Source: UBA791 sp963602355 (GTDB lineage Bacteria; Cyanobacteriota; Vampirovibrionia; Gastranaerophilales; Gastranaerophilaceae). From it: DNA of 13,736 nucleotides. The stretch is taken from the NCBI GenBank assembly GCA_963602355.1, contig CAVCIU010000043.1, positions 1-13,736 of the forward strand. Direction: 5' to 3'. The translations under genes were made by a program, and so were the position numbers. Below the pieces are notes generated by a model that was given only the letters and a program-made list of their open reading frames with translations, was not told the DNA's origin and did not search any database. How positions within the stretch are numbered: position 1 is the stretch's first letter; each line of letters begins with the position of its first letter. Below, piece by piece: positions 1 through 7,741 of the stretch.

Positions 1-78
1 TGCTACTTTTCTATTTAATTTTTTCTTTCCGTAATATATTAAAGTATTTTTGTTCTGATTTATTGCTAAACTAATCAT
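1..78 (-). CDS. Possible N-terminus of an unidentified protein, cut by the left edge
   Basis: On the minus strand an ATG at 78-76 opens a frame that stays open for 26 codons to the window edge, beginning MISLAINQNKNT and then becoming rich in Lys, Asn and Tyr. No family can be recognised from so little. No convincing Shine-Dalgarno sequence precedes the ATG; a 16-bp palindrome (89-104) lies 10 bp upstream and could be an operator. In DNA this AT-rich, 26 open codons could occur by chance, so the call rests mainly on the ATG, on the same orientation as rarA, and on the otherwise unexplained sequence. Confidence 0.3.
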   Translation of the reverse strand, partial: MISLAINQNKNTLIYYGKKKLNRKVA

Positions 79-88
79 GTTTTATTAA

Positions 89-104
89 CTTTTGTTAACA
101 AAAG
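89..104. repeat. 16-bp perfect palindrome, possible operator
   Basis: CTTTTGTTAACAAAAG is fully self-complementary around a central GTTAAC. It lies just upstream of the possible minus-strand start at 78. Its symmetry and position suit a dimeric regulator site, but AT-rich palindromes also occur by chance and no second copy was seen in the window. Confidence 0.35.
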
Positions 105-180
105 CTGAAAACTCTTATCGTTTCTGTAACATGGTAAAGCCCAAAATGAATATTGATATTGTAGTCTTGGATTATTCGGG

Positions 181-276
181 TTGTCGCGGGAGTATATTTA
201 TGGTTCTCACGGCTTTCCTCTCGTAAACGATACTCAATCGTTTACTCGGCAGAGTCGAAAATCCACTCGCAATGAC
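181..276. repeat. Likely dispersed intergenic palindromic element with hairpin
   Basis: This stretch contains about 45 G+C in 100 bases, clearly above the surrounding AT-rich DNA, and has no sensible reading frame. It holds a 9-bp inverted repeat, GTAAACGAT (223-231) and ATCGTTTAC (237-245), around a 5-base loop. Read on the minus strand it starts with GTCATTGCGAG (276-266), a start seen in many bacterial dispersed intergenic repeats. It lies just downstream of rarA, but no T-run follows the stem, so it is not a standard intrinsic terminator. Only one copy is in the window, so the repeat call is inference. Confidence 0.45.
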
Positions 277-290
277 ACTTACAAGTAAAT

Positions 291-1523
291 TTAATTAATA
301 TACTTTTTGTTTACCAATTCATCTGGCAAAAATTGTTGTTTATAATCTGGATTGCTATGTGTATAGACGTATCCTTCTCCAAATCCATATTTAGAGGCAT
401 CTTTATAATGTGCATCTCTCAAGTGCATTGGTGGTGGGTAATCTTTCCCAGAATTAATATCGTGCAAAGCTTCATCAATAGCCATAATAGTTTGATTAGA
501 TTTTTTTGATTTAGCTACATAAATAACAGCTTCTGCAAGTGGTATTCTAGCTTCGGGCAATCCTAAAAGCTCTACTGCTTGATAAGCGCTAACAGCAAGT
601 GAAAGTGCCATAGGGTTTGCAAGTCCTACGTCTTCTGCGGCGCAAACAATTAAACGTCTTGCGATAAATCTTGGGTCTTCGCCTGCTGCAATCATTTTTG
701 CCAAATAATATATAGCCGCATCAGCATCAGAACCTCTCAAACTTTTTTGAAAAGCTGATGCGCAATCATAATGTTCTTGTTGAGAATATCTTGTTTTTCT
801 TGATTGAGCAAGTCTTTCCAAATTTTCAATTTCAATAATTCTTCTTCCATTTTCAAATTTACTTGAAAAATAGGCATTTTCTACCAAGTTTAGTGCAAAT
901 CTTGCATCGCCCCTTGATAAATTTATAATAAAATCTAGCACTTCGTCTGAATACTCAACTTCGTCGTACGTTTCAGCCAAATAATTAAAACCTCTTTGAA
1001 CAACTTTTTTAATTGATTTATCATCAAGGTTTTCAAGTCTAATAACTTGTACTCTTGATAAAAGTGCAGGAATAACTTGAAAAGAAGGGTTTTCAGTAGT
1101 TGAACCAATCAAAAATAGTGTTCCATTTTCCAAATGTGGTAAAAGAGCATCTTGTTGAGTTTTAGAGTATCTATGTATTTCATCTACAAACAGAATCGTT
1201 TTTTGACCGTCTCTCAATGCTTCTTTTGCTTTATCCACGGCATCTTTAATATCTTTAACACCAGATGTTACAGCAGAAATCTCAATAAATTGTGCATTTA
1301 CAGTATTTGCAATAATTCTAGAAAGTGTTGTTTTTCCACAACCTGAAGGTCCCCAGAATATAAATGAAAACAATCTTTTTGACTTGATAAGGTTGAAAAG
1401 TGGACTATTTTCGGTAACAACATTGTATTGTCCCAAATAGTCTTCCAAAGTTCTTGGTCTTAAAATTTCAGCCAATGGAATTTGTTTATTTTTGTTTTCA
1501 AGTTCTGTAAATAAATTATTCAT
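291..1523 (-). CDS. rarA: Replication-associated recombination protein A (RarA/MgsA), AAA+ ATPase
   Basis: This is a 410-residue clamp-loader-like AAA+ ATPase of the RarA/MgsA/WRNIP1 family, which acts at stalled replication forks in the cytoplasm. Visible motifs are the N-terminal PLAEILRPRTLEDYLGQ box (residues 16-32), Walker A GPSGCGKT (58-65), Walker B LFVDEIHR (111-118), sensor 1 STTENPSF (141-148) and the arginine-finger region LLSR (154-157). The C-terminal half has the family helical and tetramerisation region, including GEDPRFIARRL and AAEDVGLANP. Length is normal (Bacillus and E. coli homologues are about 420-450). The ATG at 1523 is the only sensible start; no strong ribosome binding site is visible. 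The gene is divergent from the solute-binding protein gene with 34 bp between them, and no clear terminator follows its stop. Confidence 0.96.
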   Translation of the reverse strand: MNNLFTELENKNKQIPLAEILRPRTLEDYLGQYNVVTENSPLFNLIKSKRLFSFIFWGPSGCGKTTLSRIIANTVNAQFIEISAVTSGVKDIKDAVDKAKEALRDGQKTILFVDEIHRYSKTQQDALLPHLENGTLFLIGSTTENPSFQVIPALLSRVQVIRLENLDDKSIKKVVQRGFNYLAETYDEVEYSDEVLDFIINLSRGDARFALNLVENAYFSSKFENGRRIIEIENLERLAQSRKTRYSQQEHYDCASAFQKSLRGSDADAAIYYLAKMIAAGEDPRFIARRLIVCAAEDVGLANPMALSLAVSAYQAVELLGLPEARIPLAEAVIYVAKSKKSNQTIMAIDEALHDINSGKDYPPPMHLRDAHYKDASKYGFGEGYVYTHSNPDYKQQFLPDELVNKKYIN

Positions 1524-1531
1524 AGTATAAT
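1503..1531 (+). promoter_or_regulatory. Candidate sigma-70-type promoter for the solute-binding protein gene
   Basis: A perfect -10 box TATAAT lies at 1526-1531, with a weak -35 TTCTGT at 1503-1508 and a 17-base spacer. The predicted transcript start near 1538 leaves a leader of about 20 bases containing AAGGTG before the ATG at 1558. The promoter overlaps the 5' end of divergent rarA, so the two genes may compete for polymerase. Confidence 0.4.
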
Positions 1532-1557
1532 TTTAACATCAATATAAAAGGTGTCGA

Positions 1558-2784
1558 ATGAAAAAATACGTTATATCAATACTATTAATTTTAATACTTA
1601 TTTTAGTTGCTTATGTTTATTTAAAACCAAAACATGAGGACAAAGAGGTTGTAACCTTTTGGACATTGCAAATGAATGATTTTGCGCCATATATGAACGA
1701 AGTTATCTCAAATTTTGAAAAAGACAATCCAGATGTTAAAATTAATTGGATTGACGTACCTTTTTCAGAAGGTGAAAAGAGAACATTGGCGGCGGTTTTA
1801 TCAGATGCGCCTGCTGATTTGATTAATCTTAACCCAGATTTTTCTGCGATATTAGCCGAAAAAGGAGTATTAGAAGAGATTAATGAAACTGATGCTGAGC
1901 AATACAAAGATACAATTATAAATGCTTTAAAATACAATGGTAAATTATATTCTTTGCCTTGGTATGCAACTTCTGCAATAACTATTTATAACAAAGATTT
2001 GTTGAATTCTATTGAAGAAAATGTTCCTGAAAAATATGAAGATTTAGTTGTTATTTCAGAAAAAATCAAACAAAGTAAAAACATTTATGCTTTCATGCCT
2101 ACTATTACTGAAAATGATACAATGTATAAAATATTAAATAAGTACGGTATAAATTCTGCGGAAGGTATTAAGACTGCAAATGCTGAAAGGGTGTTTAATT
2201 TTTATAAAAACTTATATCAAAAAGATTTAATTCCAAAAGAATCTATTACTCAAACTCAAAGAGAAGCTTTAGAAAAATATATGAGTGAAAATATTATATT
2301 TTTCACATCAGGTGCAAACTTTTTGAACATGATTAAAGAAAACGCACCTTCAGTTTACAAAAAAACTGATGTAGCGCCTCAAATTCGTGGTAACTTAGGT
2401 CAAAATGATTTTTCTTGTATGAATTTGGTTATTCCGACAAGAGCGAAACACAAACAATCTGCGTTGAAATTTGCATTGTATTTAACAAATGCTGAAAACA
2501 GTTTGAAACTAGGCAAATTGGCAAATGTTTTGACTGCAAATAAGATTTCTTTAGAAGATGATTTTTACAAGAATTATGATGAAAATGATTTAATGAGCAA
2601 GGCGAGAGTTTTGAGTGCAAAACAACTTGAACATATTGAACCTGCAGTTAAACAACAAAAGAGCCAAAAAGAGGTTAATTTGCTTATAAATACTGCTGTT
2701 CAGCAAATACTTTTAAATCAAGCATCAACAAAAAATGCTTTAGAAACAGTAAGTAACGAATGGGCTAAACTTCAATTAAAATAA
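1558..2784 (+). CDS. Extracellular solute-binding protein family 1 (ABC sugar-type), orphan
   Basis: This 408-residue protein resembles family 1 periplasmic binding proteins (MalE/UgpB type), which capture sugars or glycerol-phosphate-like solutes for an ABC importer. The N-terminus is MKK plus a hydrophobic segment (about residues 4-21). The mature domain opens with VVTFWTL (31-37), followed by a helix ending FEKDNPDVKI, a typical start of this fold. Later stretches such as NGKLYSLPWYATSAITIYNKDLL and the C-terminal EWAKLQ helix also fit. There is no lipobox cysteine near the hydrophobic segment and no obvious AxA cleavage site, so it may stay anchored by that segment. AAGGTG lies 6 bases before the ATG. 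No permease or ATPase gene is adjacent; gyrB follows, so the substrate cannot be inferred from context. Confidence 0.85.
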   Translation: MKKYVISILLILILILVAYVYLKPKHEDKEVVTFWTLQMNDFAPYMNEVISNFEKDNPDVKINWIDVPFSEGEKRTLAAVLSDAPADLINLNPDFSAILAEKGVLEEINETDAEQYKDTIINALKYNGKLYSLPWYATSAITIYNKDLLNSIEENVPEKYEDLVVISEKIKQSKNIYAFMPTITENDTMYKILNKYGINSAEGIKTANAERVFNFYKNLYQKDLIPKESITQTQREALEKYMSENIIFFTSGANFLNMIKENAPSVYKKTDVAPQIRGNLGQNDFSCMNLVIPTRAKHKQSALKFALYLTNAENSLKLGKLANVLTANKISLEDDFYKNYDENDLMSKARVLSAKQLEHIEPAVKQQKSQKEVNLLINTAVQQILLNQASTKNALETVSNEWAKLQLK

Positions 2785-2837
2785 TTGATTGAGTAACATT
2801 TTGCAACAAATAATAAGAACATGCCCTTTGTTTATAC

Positions 2838-2873
2838 TATAATATATATATAGTAATTCTGATTATTGGGGAG
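2838..2873 (+). promoter_or_regulatory. gyrB leader: -10 candidate and strong ribosome binding site
   Basis: TATAAT at 2838-2843 sits in an AT-rich stretch without a convincing -35 box. The ribosome binding site GGGGAG at 2868-2873 lies 5 bases before the gyrB ATG and fixes that start. Confidence 0.4.
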
Positions 2874-2878
2874 AAATT

Positions 2879-5353
2879 ATGGATAATAATGAAGGTTCAA
2901 CACCTACAATGAATACAACTGTAGAACAAAACTATGATGCGAGTAATATTCGTGTTTTAGAAGGTTTAGAAGCAGTTAGAATGCGTCCTGGTATGTATAT
3001 TGGTTCAACATCTCAAAGAGGTTTGCACCACTGTATTTACGAAATCGTGGACAACTCAATCGATGAGTCTTTAGCAGGCTATTGTACAGAAATTAGAGTT
3101 AAAATTAACACTGATAACTCTGTTACCGTTGAAGATAATGGTCGTGGTATTCCAGTTGATATTAAGCCAGATTCTGGTAAATCAGCTCTTGAAATTGTTC
3201 ACACAGTGCTTCACGCAGGTGGTAAATTCGGTGATGGTGGTTATAAAGTATCAGGCGGTCTTCACGGTGTTGGTGCTTCTGTTGTAAACGCATTATCAGA
3301 AAAAATGGTTGTTGAAGTTTCAAGAAACGGTTGGGTTCACAAACAAGAATATTTAAGAGGTGAACCAACTACTCAAGTTGAAAAAATTAAAGAAACAGAC
3401 AAAACTGGTACAAAAACTAGATTTTGGCCAGATCCAGAAATTTTCACAGAAACAATCGTTGTAGATAAAGATGTTATTGCAAGCAGATTGCGTGAAATGG
3501 CATTCTTAAACAAAGGCTTAAAAATTGTTTTCATTGATGGTAAAACTAACGAAGAAGAAGTTTACCACTATGAAGGCGGTATCGCGGAATATGTTTTATT
3601 CTTAAACAAAAACAAAACTGTAATGTTTGAAGAACCAATTTACATTGATAAAATGGTTGATTCAATGAGAGTTGAAGTTGCAATGCAATACACAGACGCA
3701 TACAGCGAAAATATTTTATCATTCGCAAACAATATCAACACTCACAGTGGTGGTACTCACTTAACAGGTTTTAGAAACGGTATTACTCGTGTATTAAACG
3801 ATTATGCTCGTAAAAATAATATCTTAAAAGATTCTGAACAAAACCTTACAGGTGAAGACGTTAGAGAAGGTTTAACTGCAATTGTCAGCGTAAAAATTCC
3901 TAACCCTGAGTTTGAAGGTCAAACAAAAGAAAAACTTGGTAGCCAAGAAGCTATGGGTGCCGTTCAAGATTCTATCAGGGATAAATTCCAAGAATGGCTT
4001 GAATTTAATCCAAAAATTGCTAAAACAATTATTGAAAAAACTCTTCAAGCACAACGTGCAAGAGAAGCAGCTAGAAAAGCAAGAGAATTAACAAGACGTA
4101 AAACAGTTCTTGAAAATTCAACTCTTCCAGGTAAATTAGCAGACTGTTCAAACAGAGAACCAGAAAAATGCGAAATCTTCTTAGTCGAAGGTGATTCAGC
4201 TGGTGGTTCTGCAAAACAAGGTAGAAACAGAATGTTCCAAGCTATCTTACCTTTAAGAGGTAAAATCTTGAACGTAGAAAAAGCACGTTTAGACAGAATT
4301 TACGGTAACAACGAAATTCAATCTATGGTTCAAGCATTTGGTGTAACAATTAGCAGAAACCCAGATGAAGTTAGCTTAGAAAAATTAAGATATCACAAAA
4401 TTATCATCATGACCGATGCCGATGTTGACGGTGCTCACATCAGAACATTAATGTTAACATTCTTCTTCAGATATTGCAGACCATTGATTGAAGAAGGTTA
4501 CGTATACATCGCTCAACCACCTCTATTCAAAATCACACAAGGTAAAACAAGCGAATACTTGTTCGATGATAAAGCTTTAGATAAAATGCTTAAAGAAAGA
4601 GGTATCAAAAACTTATCATTAAGAGATAAAACAGGTTCTAAAGTTAAATCTGGTGATGAATTAGCTTCATTATTACATAGCATGGCTGGTTACTATGGCG
4701 GTTGTAACAACCCTGTATTAGCTTTAATTCCACAAGTTATGGTAAGAGGCTTAATCCGTTCTGAAATTCAACCAGAGGATTTTGAAGATCAAGCTAAAAT
4801 GAACCAACATCTTGAATATTTACAACACTATTTGAAAGACCATGCTGAAAATTATGGTATTACAGATGCAAAAGATTATGAATTGAAATTAAATTATAAT
4901 CCAGAAAATTCAAGATATACTCTAAGGTTAAACATCAGTGATATTGATTATGTAAATATCACACCAAGCGTAATTAAGAGTTCTGAATACAAAAAGGTTA
5001 AACATACTTATCCATTAATCAGAGACTTCTTAATCGAAGAAGAAAAAATGTTAATCTTAGAAACTGATACAGAAAAAATTGAAATCACATCTCCAGACCA
5101 ATTACAAAAAATCGTTGACGACAGAGGTCAAAAAGGTTTAACAATCCAACGTTTCAAAGGTTTAGGTGAAATGATGCCAGAACAACTTTGGGAAACAACA
5201 ATGAATCCAGCTTCAAGAACTTTATTAAAAGTAAATATTGAAGATGCAATGCTTTGCGACCAATTGTTCGACGTTTTAATGGGCGACAAGGTTGAACCTC
5301 GTAGAGATTTTATTGAATCACACGCAGTTTATGCAACTAATATTGATACATAG
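2879..5353 (+). CDS. gyrB: DNA gyrase subunit B
   Basis: This is the ATPase subunit of the A2B2 type II topoisomerase that introduces negative supercoils. The N-terminal GHKL ATPase domain shows MRPGMYIGST (35-44), EIVDNSIDE (55-63, with the Mg-binding Asn59), DNGRG (86-90) and the GGLHGVGASVVNALS lid (126-140). The transducer has the ATP-contacting QTKEKLGS loop (348-355). The TOPRIM domain has VEGDSAGG (436-443) and the DADVDG acidic triad (513-518). The C-terminal RFKGLGEMMPEQLWETTMNP (758-777) is diagnostic. At 824 residues it is longer than the roughly 640-residue form. The extra length lies between TOPRIM and the C-terminal tail (about 560-735), where E. coli GyrB also has an insertion. 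That insertion favours GyrB over ParE. adk follows after 28 bp, and gyrA is not in the window. Confidence 0.97.
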   Translation: MDNNEGSTPTMNTTVEQNYDASNIRVLEGLEAVRMRPGMYIGSTSQRGLHHCIYEIVDNSIDESLAGYCTEIRVKINTDNSVTVEDNGRGIPVDIKPDSGKSALEIVHTVLHAGGKFGDGGYKVSGGLHGVGASVVNALSEKMVVEVSRNGWVHKQEYLRGEPTTQVEKIKETDKTGTKTRFWPDPEIFTETIVVDKDVIASRLREMAFLNKGLKIVFIDGKTNEEEVYHYEGGIAEYVLFLNKNKTVMFEEPIYIDKMVDSMRVEVAMQYTDAYSENILSFANNINTHSGGTHLTGFRNGITRVLNDYARKNNILKDSEQNLTGEDVREGLTAIVSVKIPNPEFEGQTKEKLGSQEAMGAVQDSIRDKFQEWLEFNPKIAKTIIEKTLQAQRAREAARKARELTRRKTVLENSTLPGKLADCSNREPEKCEIFLVEGDSAGGSAKQGRNRMFQAILPLRGKILNVEKARLDRIYGNNEIQSMVQAFGVTISRNPDEVSLEKLRYHKIIIMTDADVDGAHIRTLMLTFFFRYCRPLIEEGYVYIAQPPLFKITQGKTSEYLFDDKALDKMLKERGIKNLSLRDKTGSKVKSGDELASLLHSMAGYYGGCNNPVLALIPQVMVRGLIRSEIQPEDFEDQAKMNQHLEYLQHYLKDHAENYGITDAKDYELKLNYNPENSRYTLRLNISDIDYVNITPSVIKSSEYKKVKHTYPLIRDFLIEEEKMLILETDTEKIEITSPDQLQKIVDDRGQKGLTIQRFKGLGEMMPEQLWETTMNPASRTLLKVNIEDAMLCDQLFDVLMGDKVEPRRDFIESHAVYATNIDT

Positions 5354-5381
5354 TGTTTATTAAAAGAAAGAAGGACGAAAA

Positions 5382-6038
5382 ATGAAAAAAGAATTAATAT
5401 TTCTTGGACCACCAGCTTGTGGTAAAGGTACACAAACAAGTAAATTATCAGAATACTTAAACTTTCCGCACGTTGATACAGGTTCTTTATTAAGAGCAGC
5501 TGTTAAAAACAAAACTCCAGAAGGTATTACTGCTGAAGGTTATATGTCAAAAGGTCAATTAGTACCAGTTGAAGTTGTTGCAGCTATTATTAAAAGAAGA
5601 CTTGCAGAACCAGATTGCGCTAACGGATACGTTTTAGACGGTTTTCCAAGAAGTGTTGAACAAGCTGGTATGTTAGAAGATATCAACAAAGAAATCGATA
5701 AAGAAGAAGCTGAATTCAGAGCAGTATATTTTGATATCGATACAGAATTATTAATCGAAAGAATCGTTAATAGAAAATCTTGTCCAAAATGTGGTGAAAT
5801 CTACAACATGAAATTCAAAGCTCCACAAGATGGTGTTCATTGCGACAAATGTGGCGAAGAATTAACACAAAGAAAAGACGACACAGAAGAAATCGCAAGA
5901 GCAAGATTTGACACTTATTACAAAGAAACTGCACCTTTAACAGCTTATTATGAATCAAAAGGCGTTCTTAGAAAAATCGACGCTAACGGTTCAATCGACG
6001 AAGTTTGGGAAAGATTACTTCACGCAGTTAATGACTAA
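5382..6038 (+). CDS. adk: Adenylate kinase with zinc-finger LID
   Basis: This 218-residue enzyme catalyses ATP + AMP to 2 ADP in the cytoplasm and balances adenine nucleotides. The P-loop is GPPACGKGT (9-17), a less common spelling of the family GxPGxGKGT; the GxxxxGKG spacing is kept. The AMP-binding segment includes DTGSLLRAAV (32-41) and GYVLDGFPRS (82-91). The LID domain carries two Cys pairs, C134/C137 and C154/C157, forming the structural zinc site of the long-form kinase. QRKDDTEE (163-170) follows. AAGGA at 5371-5375 precedes the ATG by 6 bases. It sits 28 bp behind gyrB with no terminator between, so the two are probably cotranscribed, and the unit ends at the terminator at 6056-6086. 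The usual secY/infA neighbours are absent here. Confidence 0.96.
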   Translation: MKKELIFLGPPACGKGTQTSKLSEYLNFPHVDTGSLLRAAVKNKTPEGITAEGYMSKGQLVPVEVVAAIIKRRLAEPDCANGYVLDGFPRSVEQAGMLEDINKEIDKEEAEFRAVYFDIDTELLIERIVNRKSCPKCGEIYNMKFKAPQDGVHCDKCGEELTQRKDDTEEIARARFDTYYKETAPLTAYYESKGVLRKIDANGSIDEVWERLLHAVND

Positions 6039-6055
6039 TAATTAGTATTAAATAT

Positions 6056-6086
6056 AAAAAGAGAGTTAGAAATAACTCTCTTTTTT
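6056..6086 (+). terminator. Strong intrinsic terminator after adk
   Basis: GAGAGTTA (6061-6068) pairs with TAACTCTC (6073-6080) around a GAAA tetraloop. Flanking A5 (6056-6060) and T6 (6081-6086) lengthen the stem and supply the U-tract. It begins 18 bases after the adk stop and separates gyrB-adk from map. Confidence 0.9.
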
Positions 6087-6157
6087 GTTTTAAAACCTTT
6101 ACAGATTTGCAAAAGGCTAAAATAATATGTTATTGTAGTAAAAAAGGTAGGTTTAAT

Positions 6158-6913
6158 ATGATTAAAAGAAAATCTAGAGATGAAATAAAAAGAATGAAAA
6201 AAGCTGGTCATATCGTGGCTTTAGTTCATGCTGAGATGAAAGCAAGAATCAAACCTGGTATGTCTACAAAAGATTTAGATGATATCGCAATGGACGTAAT
6301 TCATAAAAACAAAGCGGTACCTACTTTTTTAGGATATAACGGTTTCCCTGCAAGTATTTGTACATCAATTAATGAACAAATCGTACACGGTATTCCTTCA
6401 AAAGATGTTATTCTTCAAGAAGGTGATATTATCAGTGTTGATGTTGGCGCAACTTTTGGTGGACTTGTTGGTGATAGCGCTTGGACATATCCTGTTGGTG
6501 AAATTTCTGATGAGAAAAAACATTTATTAAAAATTACAGAAGAGGCTCTATTTGCAGGTTTGGCATTTATGAAGGACGGTTGTGTTCTTGATGATGTTTC
6601 TAGCGCAATTGAAAAAGTTGCTAACCGTGAAAAGCTTGGTATTGTTCGTCAATACGGCGGTCATGGGGTTGGACATGTAATGCATGAAGAACCTTTCGTG
6701 TTCAATTACAGTGTTGGAGATAATCTTTTATTAAAAAGTGGCATGACAATTGCAATTGAACCTATGTTAAATTTAGGTTGTGATGATGTTATCGTTATGC
6801 CAGATGGTTGGACTGTTGTAACTAAGGACGGAAAGGCTTCTGCGCACTTTGAACATACAACTCTTGTTACTGAAGACGGTCCAGAAATTTTAACAAAATT
6901 AATGGAAGAATAA
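6158..6913 (+). CDS. map: Methionine aminopeptidase, type I
   Basis: This 251-residue cytoplasmic metalloprotease removes the initiator Met from new proteins. All five metal ligands of the pita-bread fold are visible: D95 (SVDVG), D106 (GDSAW), H169 (GGHGVGH), E201 (AIEPM) and E232 (HFEHTT), plus the substrate-contacting H77 (IVHGIP). There is no N-terminal zinc-finger extension and no type II insert. The frame could begin at a TTG at 6107, but the ATG at 6158 matches the family N-terminus (MIKRKSRDEIKRM). It is also preceded by AAGGTAG (6144-6150) at 7 bases, so I chose it. The preceding terminator implies an own promoter. TTTACA at 6098-6103 and TAATAT at 6123-6128 are weak candidates with a 19-base spacer. 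Confidence 0.95.
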   Translation: MIKRKSRDEIKRMKKAGHIVALVHAEMKARIKPGMSTKDLDDIAMDVIHKNKAVPTFLGYNGFPASICTSINEQIVHGIPSKDVILQEGDIISVDVGATFGGLVGDSAWTYPVGEISDEKKHLLKITEEALFAGLAFMKDGCVLDDVSSAIEKVANREKLGIVRQYGGHGVGHVMHEEPFVFNYSVGDNLLLKSGMTIAIEPMLNLGCDDVIVMPDGWTVVTKDGKASAHFEHTTLVTEDGPEILTKLMEE

Positions 6914-6935
6914 TACTATTATATGATTTTATCTG

Positions 6936-6966
6936 TTGCTAAATATAGTTAAATTGTATATATAAT
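6936..6966 (+). promoter_or_regulatory. Candidate promoter for the motA-motB unit
   Basis: TTGCTA (6936-6941) is followed 17 bases later by TATATA (6959-6964), overlapping TATAAT (6961-6966, spacer 19). The predicted start lies 15-20 bases before the motA ATG. It resembles a housekeeping sigma-70 promoter; I saw no clear flagellar sigma-28 pattern. Confidence 0.4.
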
Positions 6967-6990
6967 ATTAGAGCAATAGTGGAGAGAAAA

Positions 6991-7740
6991 ATGGATATAT
7001 TTGCAGTTATCGGATTATTTTTCGGTATTACATTTATTTTAATAGGACAAGCTATGGAAGGTGGTAACTTAGGTCAGTTGCTACAAATTACCGCTGCGTT
7101 TATCGTATTTGGAGGTACAGGTGGTGCTGTAATTTTGAGTTATCCTCCCAAAATTCTTAAATTAGCTTTTTCTTATATCAGATTCGTATTCTTCCCTCCA
7201 AAAGTTGATATGCCAGCTCTTGTAGCTGAAATTGTAAACTTTGCGACTAAGGCAAGAAAAGAAGGTGTTATCGTTTTAGAAAAAGAAGCTAAAAACGCAT
7301 CTGACCCTATTTTAACAATGGGTTTAGAAGCCGTTGCCGACGGTGCTGACCCTACATTGGTTCAAACAATGATGGAAAACCAAATTAACCAACTTGATGC
7401 TCAAGTATCAGTTGCCTCAAAAGTATTTGAATCTGGTGGTGGTTATTCTCCTACCTTAGGTATCATCGGTGCCGTTATGGGTCTTATCCAAGTTATGCAA
7501 AACCTTTCTGACCCATCTGCGTTAGGTGCTGGTATTGCGGTTGCCTTCGTTGCTACAATTTATGGTTTGTTCGCCGCAAACTTATTGCTTATTCCTGTAA
7601 GTACTCGTATCAAAGTAAACTTTGCAAAAGTATTTACTGCAAAAGAACTTATGGTTGAAGGTGTACTTTCTATTCAAGCTGGTGAATCACCTGCTTTGAT
7701 TGAAAGAAAATTGAATTCATTTATGTTGGAAGAAAAATAA
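6991..7740 (+). CDS. motA: Flagellar motor stator protein MotA
   Basis: This 249-residue inner-membrane protein forms the stator ring with MotB and converts ion flow into torque on the flagellar rotor. Four membrane segments are visible: about 4-22, 31-50, 150-171 and 181-203. The large cytoplasmic loop between the second and third contains FATKARKEGVIVLE (84-97), the conserved rotor-contacting ARxEG region. The third segment starts with SPTLGIIGAVMGLI, the MotA/TolQ/ExbB channel signature with its conserved proline. The frame also has an in-frame GTG at 6979. I chose the ATG at 6991 because GGAGA (6981-6985) lies 5 bases before it and the protein then starts directly with the first membrane helix. 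motB begins one base after the stop, supporting MotA rather than ExbB or TolQ. Confidence 0.95.
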   Translation: MDIFAVIGLFFGITFILIGQAMEGGNLGQLLQITAAFIVFGGTGGAVILSYPPKILKLAFSYIRFVFFPPKVDMPALVAEIVNFATKARKEGVIVLEKEAKNASDPILTMGLEAVADGADPTLVQTMMENQINQLDAQVSVASKVFESGGGYSPTLGIIGAVMGLIQVMQNLSDPSALGAGIAVAFVATIYGLFAANLLLIPVSTRIKVNFAKVFTAKELMVEGVLSIQAGESPALIERKLNSFMLEEK

Positions 7741-7741
7741 T

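Noticed and set aside
223..245. Hairpin as intrinsic terminator of rarA
   Set aside because: No T-run follows the stem on the minus strand.
1617..2620. Minus-strand frames opposite the solute-binding protein gene
   Set aside because: The sense gene has clear family features across this region; the antisense frames have no supported start and look like shadows.
6107..6157. TTG start giving a longer methionine aminopeptidase
   Set aside because: The extra 17 residues do not match the family, and the ATG at 6158 has a good ribosome binding site.
6979..6990. GTG start for MotA
   Set aside because: It would overlap the ribosome binding site GGAGA that serves the ATG at 6991.
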